A stretch of 35,738 nt of DNA from DATLYF01 sp035575095 (GCA_035575095.1 DATLYF010000015.1:1-35738); one strand, 5' to 3'. Counted from the stretch's first letter, positions 1 through 7,653 are shown. Made by a program: numbers and translations. Notes: generated by a model from the letters alone, not told the origin.

Positions 1-594
1 ACTCTGCTCACCCCCGACCACTACCGAGTCATGCCCTGGAAGAACGGCCAGGGCAGCACCACCGAGATCGCCGTGCACCCGCCTGGGGCCGGCCTGGACG
101 AGTTCACGTGGCGGCTGTCGATTGCCGAGATCGGCCAGGACGGGCCGTTCTCGGCCTTCCCCGGCGTCGACCGCACCATTCTGCTGCTGGTCGGGGCAGG
201 CATGGTGCTGGAGTTCGACGAGGCGCCGGCCCACGTCCTGCTGGAGCGGCGCTTCGTCCATTTTTCGTTCCGCGGCGAGTGGCACACCCAATGCCGGCTG
301 CTGGATGGACCGGTGCGCGATGTCAACGTCATGACCGTCCGTGCCCGCGCCCGCCATCGGGTCGAGGTGCTGCATCTGGCCGAACGGCCCGAACGCCGCG
401 CCCTGGCCGGCGATGTCACTCTGCTGCACGCCCTGGAGGGCGGGCTGCGCGTGCATGGCCCGAGCGGGGACTGGAGCCTCGGCCCGGGCGACACCCTGCG
501 CCTGGACGATGGCGCGACAGAACTCACGATCGGGGCCGCCCATGCGGCGGCTATCGCCTATCTCATCGAGATCGCTTTGACCACCCCGGAGTGA
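1..594 (+). CDS. hutD: HutD family protein (5' end outside window)
   Basis: The reading frame is open from base 1 and the first codons (TLLTPDHYRVMPWKNGQGST) already match the conserved N-terminal part of HutD/Ves proteins, so the true start lies just upstream of the window. About 197 residues are present, close to the family length of roughly 190-200, so only a few residues are missing. HutD is a small cupin-fold protein found in histidine-utilisation operons. It has no established catalytic activity; in Pseudomonas it has been proposed to moderate hut operon output. The stop lies five bases before the hutH start, which indicates co-transcription and probable translational coupling. The ATG at base 31 is internal and should not be taken as the start. 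Family assignment is confident; the function is only that known for the family. Confidence 0.87.
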   Translation, partial: TLLTPDHYRVMPWKNGQGSTTEIAVHPPGAGLDEFTWRLSIAEIGQDGPFSAFPGVDRTILLLVGAGMVLEFDEAPAHVLLERRFVHFSFRGEWHTQCRLLDGPVRDVNVMTVRARARHRVEVLHLAERPERRALAGDVTLLHALEGGLRVHGPSGDWSLGPGDTLRLDDGATELTIGAAHAAAIAYLIEIALTTPE

Positions 595-599
595 ACAAT

Positions 600-2129
600 A
601 TGGAATTGGTCATCCATCCCGGGCAGCTTACGCTGTCCCAGTTGCGCCGTATCAGCCGCGAGCCGGTGCGCCTGTCCCTAGACGATGCGGCGCGCACCGC
701 CATCGCGGCCTCCACCGCCACCGTCAGCCGCCTGCTGGCCGAGGGCCGGGTGATCTACGGCATCAACACCGGCTTCGGCCTGCTCGCCAACACCCGCATC
801 AGTCCCGAGGATCTGGAGACGCTGCAGCGCTCCATCGTGCTCTCGCATTCCGCCGGCGTCGGGCCGCTGATGGCGGAGGCCACGGTGCGGCTGATGATGG
901 CGCTGAAGATCAACAGCCTGGCCCGCGGCTATTCCGGCATTCGCCTGGAGGTGATCGAGGCGCTGCTCAAGCTGGTCAACGCCGAGGTCTACCCCTGCGT
1001 GCCGGTGAAGGGCTCGGTGGGTGCCTGCGGTGACCTGGCGCCGCTGGCACACATGAGCGCGGTGCTGCTGGGGGAGGGCGAGGTGCGCTACCGCGGGCAT
1101 CGGCTGCCCGCCGCCGAGGGGCTGGCCGTCGCCGGGCTGGAGCCCATGACCCTGGGGCCGAAGGAGGGCCTGGCGCTCTTGAACGGCACCCAGGCCAGCA
1201 CCGCCCTGGCCCTGGAGGGCCTGTTCGCCGCCGAGGACCTGTTCGCCGCCGCCCTGGTGGCGGGCTCGCTCTCTGTAGAAGCGGCCAAGGGCAGCCGCAA
1301 GCCCTTCGATGCACGCATCCACGCGGTGCGCGGACAGATCGGGCAGATCGACGTGGCCGCCGCCTACCGGGCGCTGCTCGACCACAGCGAGATCGAGGAC
1401 AGCCACCGCACCTGCGAGAAGGTGCAGGACCCGTACTCGCTGCGCTGCCAGCCGCAGGTGATGGGCGCCTGCCTGGACCAGATCCGCTTTGCGGCCCGCA
1501 CCCTGGAGATCGAGGCCAACGCCGTCTCCGACAACCCGCTGGTGTTCCCCGAGGACGGCGATATCCTCTCCGGCGGCAACTTCCATGCCGAGCCGGTGGC
1601 CATGGCCGCCGACAATCTGGCCCTGGCCATCGCCGAGATCGGCGCGCTCGCCGAGCGGCGCATCGCCCTGCTCATCGACCGCAACCTCAGCGGCCTGCCA
1701 GCCTTCCTGGTAGACAACGGCGGGGTCAACTCCGGCTTCATGATCGCCCAGGTCACCGCGGCGGCCCTGGCCAGCGAGAACAAGACCCTGGCCCATCCGG
1801 CCTCGGTGGACAGCCTGCCGACCTCGGCCAACCAGGAGGACCACGTCTCCATGGCCACCTTCGCCGCCCGGCGGCTGCGCGAGATGGCCGAGAACACCGG
1901 CGGCATCCTCGCCGTGGAGCTGCTCGCCGCTGCCCAGGGCGTGGATTTCCGCCGCCCCTTGCGCACCTCGGCGCGGCTGGAGCAGGCCATCGCCCTGCTG
2001 CGCGAACAGGTGCCGTTCTACGACCGCGACCGCTATTTCGCCCCGGACATCGCCAAGGCCCAGAGCCTGGTCCAGTCCGGACGCTACAACGCCTTCGCCG
2101 CGCCCGGGCTGCTGCCCAGCCTGGGCTGA
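600..2129 (+). CDS. hutH: Histidine ammonia-lyase with Cys in the MIO triad
   Basis: This 509-residue protein should deaminate L-histidine to urocanate, the first step of histidine degradation. Length and residue numbering agree almost exactly with Pseudomonas HutH. Tyr53 in YGINTGFG, the Ser82-His83 pair that marks histidine rather than tyrosine or phenylalanine specificity, Asn195 in LLNGTQ, Tyr279 and Arg282 in QDPYSLR, and Glu413 in SANQEDHVSM are all present. The odd point is the triad that cyclises to the MIO cofactor: it reads Ala142-Cys143-Gly144 (codon TGC at 1026-1028) instead of Ala-Ser-Gly. A laboratory Ser143Cys mutant of the Pseudomonas enzyme is known to form the cofactor and be active, so this gene is probably functional. 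No hutU, hutI or hutG lies in the window; they are presumably upstream of hutD. Confidence 0.95.
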   Translation: MELVIHPGQLTLSQLRRISREPVRLSLDDAARTAIAASTATVSRLLAEGRVIYGINTGFGLLANTRISPEDLETLQRSIVLSHSAGVGPLMAEATVRLMMALKINSLARGYSGIRLEVIEALLKLVNAEVYPCVPVKGSVGACGDLAPLAHMSAVLLGEGEVRYRGHRLPAAEGLAVAGLEPMTLGPKEGLALLNGTQASTALALEGLFAAEDLFAAALVAGSLSVEAAKGSRKPFDARIHAVRGQIGQIDVAAAYRALLDHSEIEDSHRTCEKVQDPYSLRCQPQVMGACLDQIRFAARTLEIEANAVSDNPLVFPEDGDILSGGNFHAEPVAMAADNLALAIAEIGALAERRIALLIDRNLSGLPAFLVDNGGVNSGFMIAQVTAAALASENKTLAHPASVDSLPTSANQEDHVSMATFAARRLREMAENTGGILAVELLAAAQGVDFRRPLRTSARLEQAIALLREQVPFYDRDRYFAPDIAKAQSLVQSGRYNAFAAPGLLPSLG

Positions 2130-2159
2130 GATACCGCCACGTTCGACAAGGGGGGATCC

Positions 2160-3344
2160 ATGGCCAAGCTCAGCGGTATCCGTGTGCTCGATCTGTCGCG
2201 CTTCTTGGCCGGGCCATATTGCACGGCGCTGCTCGCCGACCTGGGTGCGGAGGTGCTCAAGATTGAGCCGCCGCAGCTCGGTGACGACACCCGCCACATC
2301 GGCCCGTTCAAAAACGGCGAGAGCGTCTATTTCGCCCTGATCAACCGCGGCAAGAAGAGCCTGACCCTCAACCTCAAGCACCCCGAGGCGCTGACCGCCT
2401 TCTATGAGCTGGTGCGCGAGGCCGACGTGGTGGTGGAGAATTTCCGCCCCGGCGTAGCCCGGCGCCTGGGGGTGGACTACGCCAGCCTCAAGGCCGTCAA
2501 CCCGCGCCTGATCTATGCCAGCATCTCCGGCTTCGGCCAGGACGGACCCTACGCCCAGCGTCCGGCCTACGACATCATCGCCCAGGCCATGTCCGGGCTG
2601 ATGAGCGTCACCGGCCATCCCAACAGCGGCCCGACGCGGGTAGGCGAGTCCCTGGGCGATCTCTGCGCCGGCCTGTTCGCCGCCTGGGCCATCTGCGCCG
2701 CCCTCTACGGCCGCGAACGCACAGGCTGCGGCGAGCACCTGGACGTGGCCATGTTCGATGCGCTGTTCGCGCTCCAGGTCACCGGTCTGTCCCAGCTTCT
2801 CGCCGAGGACCGGGTGCCCGGCCTGGTCGGCAATCGCCACCCCCTGTCCACACCCTTCGACACCTACCGCGCCAGCGATGGGCTGGTGGTGATCGCCGTG
2901 GCCAACGAGCCGCTGTTCGCTCGCCTGGCGGCGCTGCTGGGCCGACCCGAGCTGCCCGCCGATCCGCGCTTTGCCAGCGACAGCGCCCGCACCGCGCACG
3001 AGCCGGAACTGCGCGCCGTCATCGAAGCCTGGACCGGGGTGCGCAGCGTGGCCGAGGTGTGCGCTGCCTGCGAGGCAGCCGGCATCCCGGCCTCGCCGGT
3101 GTGGGATCTGCGCCAGGCGGCGGAGAGCGTGCAGGCCCGGGCGCGTGGCCTGGTGACGCCGGTCGACCATCCGGCCATCGGCCCCCTCGGCCTGGTGGGG
3201 CAGCCGGTGAAGTTCACCGAGGAACCGGCCGCCGCCCCGGCCTGTGCGCCGAACCTGGGCGACAGCACCACAGCCATCCTGGCCGAACGGCTGGGTTACA
3301 CGCCCGCGCGCATCCAGGCCCTGCGCCAGGCCGGGGCGATCTGA
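2160..3344 (+). CDS. CaiB/BaiF (class III) acyl-CoA transferase
   Basis: This 394-residue protein has the family III CoA-transferase layout: an N-terminal GIRVLDLSRFLAGP segment, the ENFRPGVARRLG motif near 93-104, and the catalytic aspartate at about 167 in VGESLGDLCAG. These enzymes move CoA between carboxylic acids through an aspartyl-CoA thioester. The physiological acids cannot be read from sequence. The gene starts 30 bases after hutH (GGGGGATCC precedes the ATG) and is followed 40 bases later by an acyl-CoA dehydrogenase. The pair could therefore activate and then oxidise or reduce a carboxylic acid such as glutarate, a glutamate-derived acid or another dicarboxylate; this substrate suggestion is inference. 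Class assignment is very confident. Confidence 0.92.
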   Translation: MAKLSGIRVLDLSRFLAGPYCTALLADLGAEVLKIEPPQLGDDTRHIGPFKNGESVYFALINRGKKSLTLNLKHPEALTAFYELVREADVVVENFRPGVARRLGVDYASLKAVNPRLIYASISGFGQDGPYAQRPAYDIIAQAMSGLMSVTGHPNSGPTRVGESLGDLCAGLFAAWAICAALYGRERTGCGEHLDVAMFDALFALQVTGLSQLLAEDRVPGLVGNRHPLSTPFDTYRASDGLVVIAVANEPLFARLAALLGRPELPADPRFASDSARTAHEPELRAVIEAWTGVRSVAEVCAACEAAGIPASPVWDLRQAAESVQARARGLVTPVDHPAIGPLGLVGQPVKFTEEPAAAPACAPNLGDSTTAILAERLGYTPARIQALRQAGAI

Positions 3345-3384
3345 AACCCCCAACACCCGCCTACTACGAGTACGAGACACCACC

Positions 3385-4518
3385 ATGGACTTCGACTTCA
3401 GCGACGACGAACTGGCCCTGACTGAGAGCGCCCGCCAGGTGGCCCAGGAGGTGCTGGCGCCGCGCGCCAGAGCCTACGACGAGAGCGCCGAATTCTGCCG
3501 CGCCAATCTCGATGAGCTGGCGCGGCTCGGCTTCTGGGGGCTCAATCTGCCGGAGCGCTACGGCGGCATCGACGCCTCCAGCATCGCTATCTCCTTGATC
3601 ATCGAGCAGGTCAGCGGCGCTTGCGCCGCCACCGCCTCGTCGCTGACCGCCCATTTCCTGGCCACCGACTCCATCCTCATCGGCGGCAGCGAGGAGCAGC
3701 GCCGAGAGTGGCTGCCCAGGGCCGCCGACGGCCGTGTTCTGGGCAGCTTCGGCCTGACTGAGCCGGGCGCCGGCTCCAACCCGGTGGAGATGTCCACCCG
3801 CGCCGTGCGCGAGGGCGACGGCTGGCGCCTCAGCGGCGTCAAGCACTACATCACCAACGGCGGCGAGGCCGACTTCGTGGTGGTCTATGCCAAGACCGAT
3901 CCCAGCGCCGGCCATCGCGGCATCAGCGCCTTCCTCGTGCCCAGGGGCACGCCGGGGATGCAGGCCGCCCGTCCCGAGCCGACCATGGGTCTCAAAGCCA
4001 GCCATATCTTCGAGCTGAGTTTCGACTGCTGGCTGCCGGCCGCGGCCCTGCTGGGGCAGGAGGGGCAGGGCTTCAAGACCGCCATGGCGGTGCTGGACCG
4101 CGGCCGAGTGGAGGTGGCGGCGATGGCGGTGGGCATCTCCCAAGCCGCCTTGGATGCCACCGTGGCCTGGGTCAAGGAACGCCGCATCGGCGGCCAGGCC
4201 CTGGGCGACTACCAGGGGGTGCAGTGGATGCTGGCCGACATGCACGCCCAGTTGGAGGCGGCTCGGCTGCTCACTTACAAGGCGGCACAACTGCGCGATT
4301 CGGGCGGGCGCTTCAGCACCGAGTCGGCGGTGGCCAAGCTGGTCGCTTCGGAAGCGGCGGCGAAGATCACCGACAGCGCCTTGCAACTGCACGGCGGCTA
4401 CGGCTACACTCGGGCGCTGCCGCTGGAGCGCTACGTACGCGACGCCCGCATCCTGCGCATCTTCGAGGGCGCTTCGGAAGTGCAGCGCATGATCATCGCC
4501 CGCAGTCTGCTACGCTGA
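3385..4518 (+). CDS. Acyl-CoA dehydrogenase
   Basis: This 377-residue flavoprotein has the full acyl-CoA dehydrogenase fold: an N-terminal helical domain (MDFDFSDDELAL), the FAD-binding FGLTEPGAGSN at 122-132, ITNGGEADF at 156-164, and the C-terminal QLHGGYGY (334-341) and RIFEGASEVQR (358-368). Glu361 in this last motif is the expected catalytic base, as in medium- and short-chain enzymes. The usual Thr after EG is Ala. It should introduce a 2,3-double bond into a CoA thioester and pass electrons to ETF. The ATG at 3385 is chosen because the conserved N-terminus begins there; the in-frame extension to 3244 runs inside the preceding gene. The upstream CoA-transferase probably supplies its substrate (inference). 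It lacks the features that would let me call it glutaryl-CoA dehydrogenase. Confidence 0.92.
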   Translation: MDFDFSDDELALTESARQVAQEVLAPRARAYDESAEFCRANLDELARLGFWGLNLPERYGGIDASSIAISLIIEQVSGACAATASSLTAHFLATDSILIGGSEEQRREWLPRAADGRVLGSFGLTEPGAGSNPVEMSTRAVREGDGWRLSGVKHYITNGGEADFVVVYAKTDPSAGHRGISAFLVPRGTPGMQAARPEPTMGLKASHIFELSFDCWLPAAALLGQEGQGFKTAMAVLDRGRVEVAAMAVGISQAALDATVAWVKERRIGGQALGDYQGVQWMLADMHAQLEAARLLTYKAAQLRDSGGRFSTESAVAKLVASEAAAKITDSALQLHGGYGYTRALPLERYVRDARILRIFEGASEVQRMIIARSLLR

Positions 4519-4524
4519 GCCGCC

Positions 4525-5025
4525 ATGCACACCGCTGACCTGCCCCTGCTGCGCGACGCTACCGCCGCCGACATCCCGGCGCTCAAGGCGCTGATCTTCG
4601 CGCACGGCCCCAACCCCTGGAACTACCTGCCGGAGGAAGAGGTGAACGCCCATCTGGACGGCATCGCCGACGGCTCCACCCGGGCAGTCGTGGCGGAGCA
4701 GGGGGGTACGCTCATCGGCCTGGCCAGCTTCCAGATCATCCGGCGCTTTCCCCGCTACGAGCGCGCGCCCCACGGCTACATCGCCGAAGTGGTGGTGCAC
4801 CGCGACCACGCCGGCCGGGGCATCGGCAGCGCCCTGCTGGAGGCCTGTAGGCAGCGCCTGCAGGCGCTGGGCGTAGCCCGCATCTATATCGACCGCCACG
4901 AGGAGAACCGGGCCTCGGCGGGCATGATGCGCAAGGCCGGCTTTGTCGAGGTGGAGACCTTCCCCGATCCTGAGCGGCGTTCCTCGGGCTCGCGGCGCAC
5001 GACGGTGTGCCGCTGGGCGGGGTGA
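4525..5025 (+). CDS. GNAT family N-acetyltransferase
   Basis: This 166-residue protein has the GNAT core. The acetyl-CoA pyrophosphate loop is RDHAGRGIGSALL (motif A, Q/RxxGxG/A type) at about 93-105, preceded by strand IAEVVVH and followed by ARIYIDRHEENRASAGMMRKAGF (motif B region). It begins seven bases after the acyl-CoA dehydrogenase stop, so it is likely the last gene of the hutD-hutH-CoA-transferase-dehydrogenase run. The ending GSRRTTVCRWAG is common for short GNAT proteins of the yhbS/amino-acid acetyltransferase type, but the acceptor cannot be predicted. It may be a lysine, amino-acid or antibiotic-type acetyltransferase; nothing here favours one. Confidence 0.88.
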   Translation: MHTADLPLLRDATAADIPALKALIFAHGPNPWNYLPEEEVNAHLDGIADGSTRAVVAEQGGTLIGLASFQIIRRFPRYERAPHGYIAEVVVHRDHAGRGIGSALLEACRQRLQALGVARIYIDRHEENRASAGMMRKAGFVEVETFPDPERRSSGSRRTTVCRWAG

Positions 5026-5034
5026 GTGAAGGAC

Positions 5035-5068
5035 ACCCTTCCCCGCTCGCGAGAGAGGGAGAAGGGGT
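5035..5068. terminator. Imperfect hairpin between convergent genes
   Basis: Between the GNAT stop and the decarboxylase stop, bases from ACCCTT to AAGGGGT fold into a long stem with two single-base bulges and a GCGA loop around 5049-5052. It sits exactly where two transcripts converge, so a bidirectional terminator is plausible. There is no clear T-tract, so intrinsic termination is uncertain. It also resembles the dispersed intergenic hairpins seen in many high-GC gammaproteobacteria. Confidence 0.42.
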
Positions 5069-6690
5069 TATGTCTTCCCGTGCAGCCGCTTCACTGCGCT
5101 GACAAAGCGCGACAGCGTCTGCGACAGCACCCCGCGCGGGATCATGATCTCGATGAGCTGGAAGCGGCCACGGCTGGCCACGGCCTGCTCTAGCGCTGCG
5201 GCGAGCTCGGCGCGGGTCTGTACGCGCACACCACAGCCGCCCAGCCCCGCGGCCAGCTCGGTGTAATGCCAGTCGTCCAGGTCGTTGAACTTGGATTCCG
5301 GCTGGAAGGTGCGCAGCATCTCCCAACTGCTGTTGTTGAACAGCAGCACGATGGGATCCCAGCCGTAGCGGCGGCAGTTGCCCAGTTCCCAGCCGGTCAT
5401 CTGGAAGGCGCCGTCGCCTACCAGGATCAGCGGCCGGCGCCCGGTGGCGGCCTGCACCCCCAGCCCAGCTGGCACGCCGAAGCCCATGGTGGCGTAGTAG
5501 CCGGGAGCGACCAGCTCGGTGTTCTCCATGTCCAGGGCGGTGAACAGGCAGTCGCCCATGTCGGCGGCGATGGGCATGCGGCCATGGCGGGCCATCAGAT
5601 CGTTGACGGCGCGGGCGATGTCGGTAGGGCTGATGCTCTGCTCGTCGGCGACGAGGCCGCGCGGATACTCGGGGCACGGCCGCGGGGCGGCGTCCGGGCG
5701 GTCCTCGAGCCGGGCCAGCAGGGCATCGACCAGGGCATCCAGGGGGATGTGCGGGTAGACGTGGTAGCCCAGGCTGACCCGGCCGTCCAGGGCCTGGATG
5801 GTGCCGCGCATGTCGATCTGGCGCTCGGAGACGCCGAAGTTGGTGTCGGAGATGATCACCCCCAGTAGCAGCAGGGCGTCGGAGCCCTCCACCAGTTGCG
5901 TCACCTGCGGATTGCCGGCGATGCCCATGTAGGTACCGAGCAGCGGGGCGTCGGCTTCCGCCAGCAGGCCGCGGCCCATGAAGCTGGTCACCACCGGCAG
6001 GCCAAGCTTGCGCGCCAGCCGCGCCGCCTTGTCCTCCAGCCCGTAGCGGCGCACTTCCACCCCCACCATCAGCACCGGCGAGCGGGCCTTGCCGAGCCGT
6101 TGCAGGATCTCGTCGGCACAGGCGGCCAGGGCGTCGGCATCATAAGGTTCGGGCGGCAGCGGTTCGACCGCGGCGCAGGGCGTGAACACCTGGTCGCGGG
6201 GCAGCTCGATGTACACCGGCCGCGACTGGCTGCGGCAACTGCGCAGCACGCGGGCGATCTCCTGGGGCGCTTTGGCCGGGTCGTCCAGTCGTGCCTGGTC
6301 GCAGGTGATTTCCTGGAACACGCGGAACTGGGAATCCAGGGTCTTGGCCTGGTGGTGCAGCAGCAGGCCTTTACCGCCTTCGGCCGCCCCCGGTGCACCG
6401 GAGATCACCACCAGCGGCGATTTCTCGGCATAGGCGGCAGCCACCGGGTTGACCAGGTTGAAGGCGCCGGCGCCGTAGGTGATGGCCGCCACCCCGAGGG
6501 TGCAGTTGAGGCGGGCGGCGGCGTCGGCGGCGAAGCCCACCCCCGGCTCGTGGCTGAGGGTGTAGAGGGGCAGGATCTGCGACTCCTCGATGACCTTGAA
6601 GAAAGGCAGGGCGAAGTCGCCGGGAATGCCGAAGATCTCCCGCGCGCCGTGCGTCTTGAGGGCGGTGAGCAAGGCTTGTGCGATATTCAT
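5068..6690 (-). CDS. ipdC: ThDP-dependent 2-keto-acid decarboxylase (indolepyruvate/phenylpyruvate type)
   Basis: This 540-residue protein has the three-domain pyruvate-decarboxylase fold. The catalytic Glu48 (SHEPGVG) activates the cofactor, and the adjacent His112-His113 in LLLHHQAK is the signature of true decarboxylases of the PDC/IPDC/phenylpyruvate group rather than acetolactate synthases. The ThDP-Mg motif runs from GDG at 425-427 to NN at 452-453. The LHHQAK...RVFQEIT context resembles Azospirillum-type IpdC, which acts on phenylpyruvate and indole-3-pyruvate. The ATG at 6690 is chosen because AAGGAG lies seven bases upstream; an in-frame extension to 6816 has a His-rich, unlikely N-terminus. 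The gene stands alone on the minus strand, divergent from the cobalamin riboswitch, with a palindromic AT-rich upstream region. The exact keto-acid substrate is inferred by resemblance. Confidence 0.85.
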   Translation of the reverse strand: MNIAQALLTALKTHGAREIFGIPGDFALPFFKVIEESQILPLYTLSHEPGVGFAADAAARLNCTLGVAAITYGAGAFNLVNPVAAAYAEKSPLVVISGAPGAAEGGKGLLLHHQAKTLDSQFRVFQEITCDQARLDDPAKAPQEIARVLRSCRSQSRPVYIELPRDQVFTPCAAVEPLPPEPYDADALAACADEILQRLGKARSPVLMVGVEVRRYGLEDKAARLARKLGLPVVTSFMGRGLLAEADAPLLGTYMGIAGNPQVTQLVEGSDALLLLGVIISDTNFGVSERQIDMRGTIQALDGRVSLGYHVYPHIPLDALVDALLARLEDRPDAAPRPCPEYPRGLVADEQSISPTDIARAVNDLMARHGRMPIAADMGDCLFTALDMENTELVAPGYYATMGFGVPAGLGVQAATGRRPLILVGDGAFQMTGWELGNCRRYGWDPIVLLFNNSSWEMLRTFQPESKFNDLDDWHYTELAAGLGGCGVRVQTRAELAAALEQAVASRGRFQLIEIMIPRGVLSQTLSRFVSAVKRLHGKT

Positions 6691-6781
6691 CTCGCTACTC
6701 CTTGGTGGAAGCGTGTCACGGGCAGGACCGCGATGGCAACGATGATAGCAGCGATGATGACGATGATCCCGCAATGAATCG

Positions 6782-6818
6782 GCAAAATATGCACCATTTA
6801 TGCAATTATTTTGCATAA
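6782..6818. promoter_or_regulatory. Palindromic AT-rich operator candidate upstream of ipdC
   Basis: In otherwise GC-rich DNA, this block carries the inverted repeat TTATGCA (6798-6804), seven bases, TGCATAA (6812-6818), plus a second overlapping pair GCAAAAT (6782-6788) and ATTTTGC (6808-6814). It lies about 90-130 bases upstream of the ipdC start and is likely both promoter region and binding site. TGCA half-sites around an A/T core are typical of Lrp/AsnC-type regulators of amino-acid metabolism, so that class is my guess. No clear -35/-10 pair can be fixed. Confidence 0.5.
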
Positions 6819-6984
6819 TGAAGCTGTTTTGCGTTGATTACCCTGAAGGCGGACCAATGCTATGAATTCTCTCTTGATACCGTTGTTTGAGGAAATGCCT
6901 GGATCATTGAATCATTTGGTACCGTCGCAACCGGGGAAATGCGGGTCGCACACGCTATAGCCGTATCCCGTGCCGATGCGCTAT

Positions 6985-7175
6985 GTTCGGTGGCCAACGG
7001 TTTTCCCGCGCCAGCGGGAAATGAAAAGGGAATCCGGTGCGGCGCAACGCCAAAGCCGGAGCTGCCCCCGCAACTGTAGGCGGCGAGTCCAGGCCAAGCA
7101 GTGACCACTGGTGTCGAGGGTGACGCCGGGAAGGTCGGCCGAGGACGAAGACCCGCGAGCCAGGAGACCTGCCGT
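6985..7175 (+). ncRNA. Cobalamin (AdoCbl) riboswitch
   Basis: All the sequence landmarks of the B12 aptamer are present in order: an opening stem with GGTGGCCAACGG, a GCGCCAGCGGGAAATGAAAAGGGAA segment (about 7007-7032), CCGGTGCGG, GCCAAAGCCGGAGCTGCC, CCCGCAACTGTA at about 7067-7078, a long middle arm, and the B12 box AGCCAGGAGACCTGCC at 7159-7174. This RNA normally represses downstream genes when adenosylcobalamin is plentiful. Here the following DNA encodes a short signal-peptide-like ORF and an unrecognised protein, not a familiar btuB, cob or cbi gene. No reliable promoter could be assigned upstream (6841-6984). Confidence 0.93.
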
Positions 7176-7214
7176 TGCCATCACTCAACATGTGTTCAGG
7201 ACGGGGGTTTCTCC

Positions 7215-7328
7215 ATGACACGACGCATATGCGTATCCGCGCGCGGCTCGGCCGCGTCTTCTTTGCTTGCGACCTTCACGCTATCGGCGGCTGCTTCCCG
7301 TTCTCGGAAGGTGCACCATGGTGGGTGA
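7215..7328 (+). CDS. Short ORF with signal-peptide-like sequence, riboswitch downstream
   Basis: This 37-codon frame starts 40 bases after the B12 box behind ACGGGGGTTTCTCC. It begins MTRRICVSARGSAASSLLAT, followed by FTLSAAA: a basic N-region, hydrophobic core and Ala-rich end that look like a Sec signal peptide, as expected at the start of an outer-membrane B12 receptor. It then runs into RSRKVHHGG and stops. It overlaps the first eleven bases of the next ORF, so it could be a coupled leader peptide or the stump of a deleted btuB-type gene. No homologue is recognised, and coding status is uncertain. Confidence 0.35.
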   Translation: MTRRICVSARGSAASSLLATFTLSAAASRSRKVHHGG

Positions 7329-7653
7329 TGCCAACCGGCTGTTGCTCGATCTGTACGATCCCAAGGCGGTGCTGCGCCAGGCACTGAGCGCGGGACCGGG
7401 CTGGGCTGCACCCAGCGCCCATGACTATCTGCTGATCTGGCTGGTGGGGTTGCCTGCCGACATCGACCCGGCGCGTGCCGCCGGCAGCGTGCTGCCGCTG
7501 CTGTTTCCCGGCGGGAGCACCGGCAAAGGGTTGGATGCTCAATTGTACGGCCTGCTGCAGAGCGTCGCCTGCTATCCGCGGGACGCTCTGGCCGGCTGGC
7601 CGCGCCGGCGGCGGCTGCGGGCCGGGGACCGCTGCCGCAGGCCGGCGGCCTGA
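7318..7653 (+). CDS. Hypothetical protein under cobalamin riboswitch
   Basis: This 111-residue frame begins at an ATG preceded by CGGAAGG at a good Shine-Dalgarno distance and has the strong G/C third-position bias of its neighbours, so it looks genuinely coding. The sequence starts MVGDANRLLLDLYDPKAVLR, contains a hydrophobic stretch AHDYLLIWLVGLPADIDPARAAG around 38-60 and ends in an Arg-rich tail (WPRRRRLRAGDRCRRPAA). There is no convincing signal peptide or catalytic motif and I do not recognise the family. Its position directly behind a cobalamin riboswitch suggests B12-repressed expression, which is inference. An in-frame upstream ATG at 7267 is less likely because it lacks a ribosome site. 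Confidence 0.6.
   Translation: MVGDANRLLLDLYDPKAVLRQALSAGPGWAAPSAHDYLLIWLVGLPADIDPARAAGSVLPLLFPGGSTGKGLDAQLYGLLQSVACYPRDALAGWPRRRRLRAGDRCRRPAA

Noticed and set aside
600..2129. Possibility that the ammonia-lyase is a tyrosine or phenylalanine ammonia-lyase linked to the CoA genes.
   Set aside because: The Ser82-His83 pair, QDPYSLR and SANQEDHVSM are diagnostic for histidine ammonia-lyase, and hutD is adjacent.
678..3386. Very long open frame on the minus strand opposite hutH and the CoA-transferase (902 codons).
   Set aside because: It is antisense to two confidently identified genes, is Gly/Ala/Arg/His-rich without any domain, and arises from the strong G/C third-position bias.
3385..4518. 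Glutaryl-CoA dehydrogenase call for the acyl-CoA dehydrogenase.
   Set aside because: The sequence around the catalytic Glu and the substrate pocket is of the general acyl-CoA dehydrogenase type; a CoA-transferase neighbour alone is not enough.
5896..6777. 293-codon plus-strand frame opposite the keto-acid decarboxylase.
   Set aside because: Composition (Gly, His, Gln, Arg) is that of an antisense shadow, and the opposite strand has complete ThDP-enzyme motifs.
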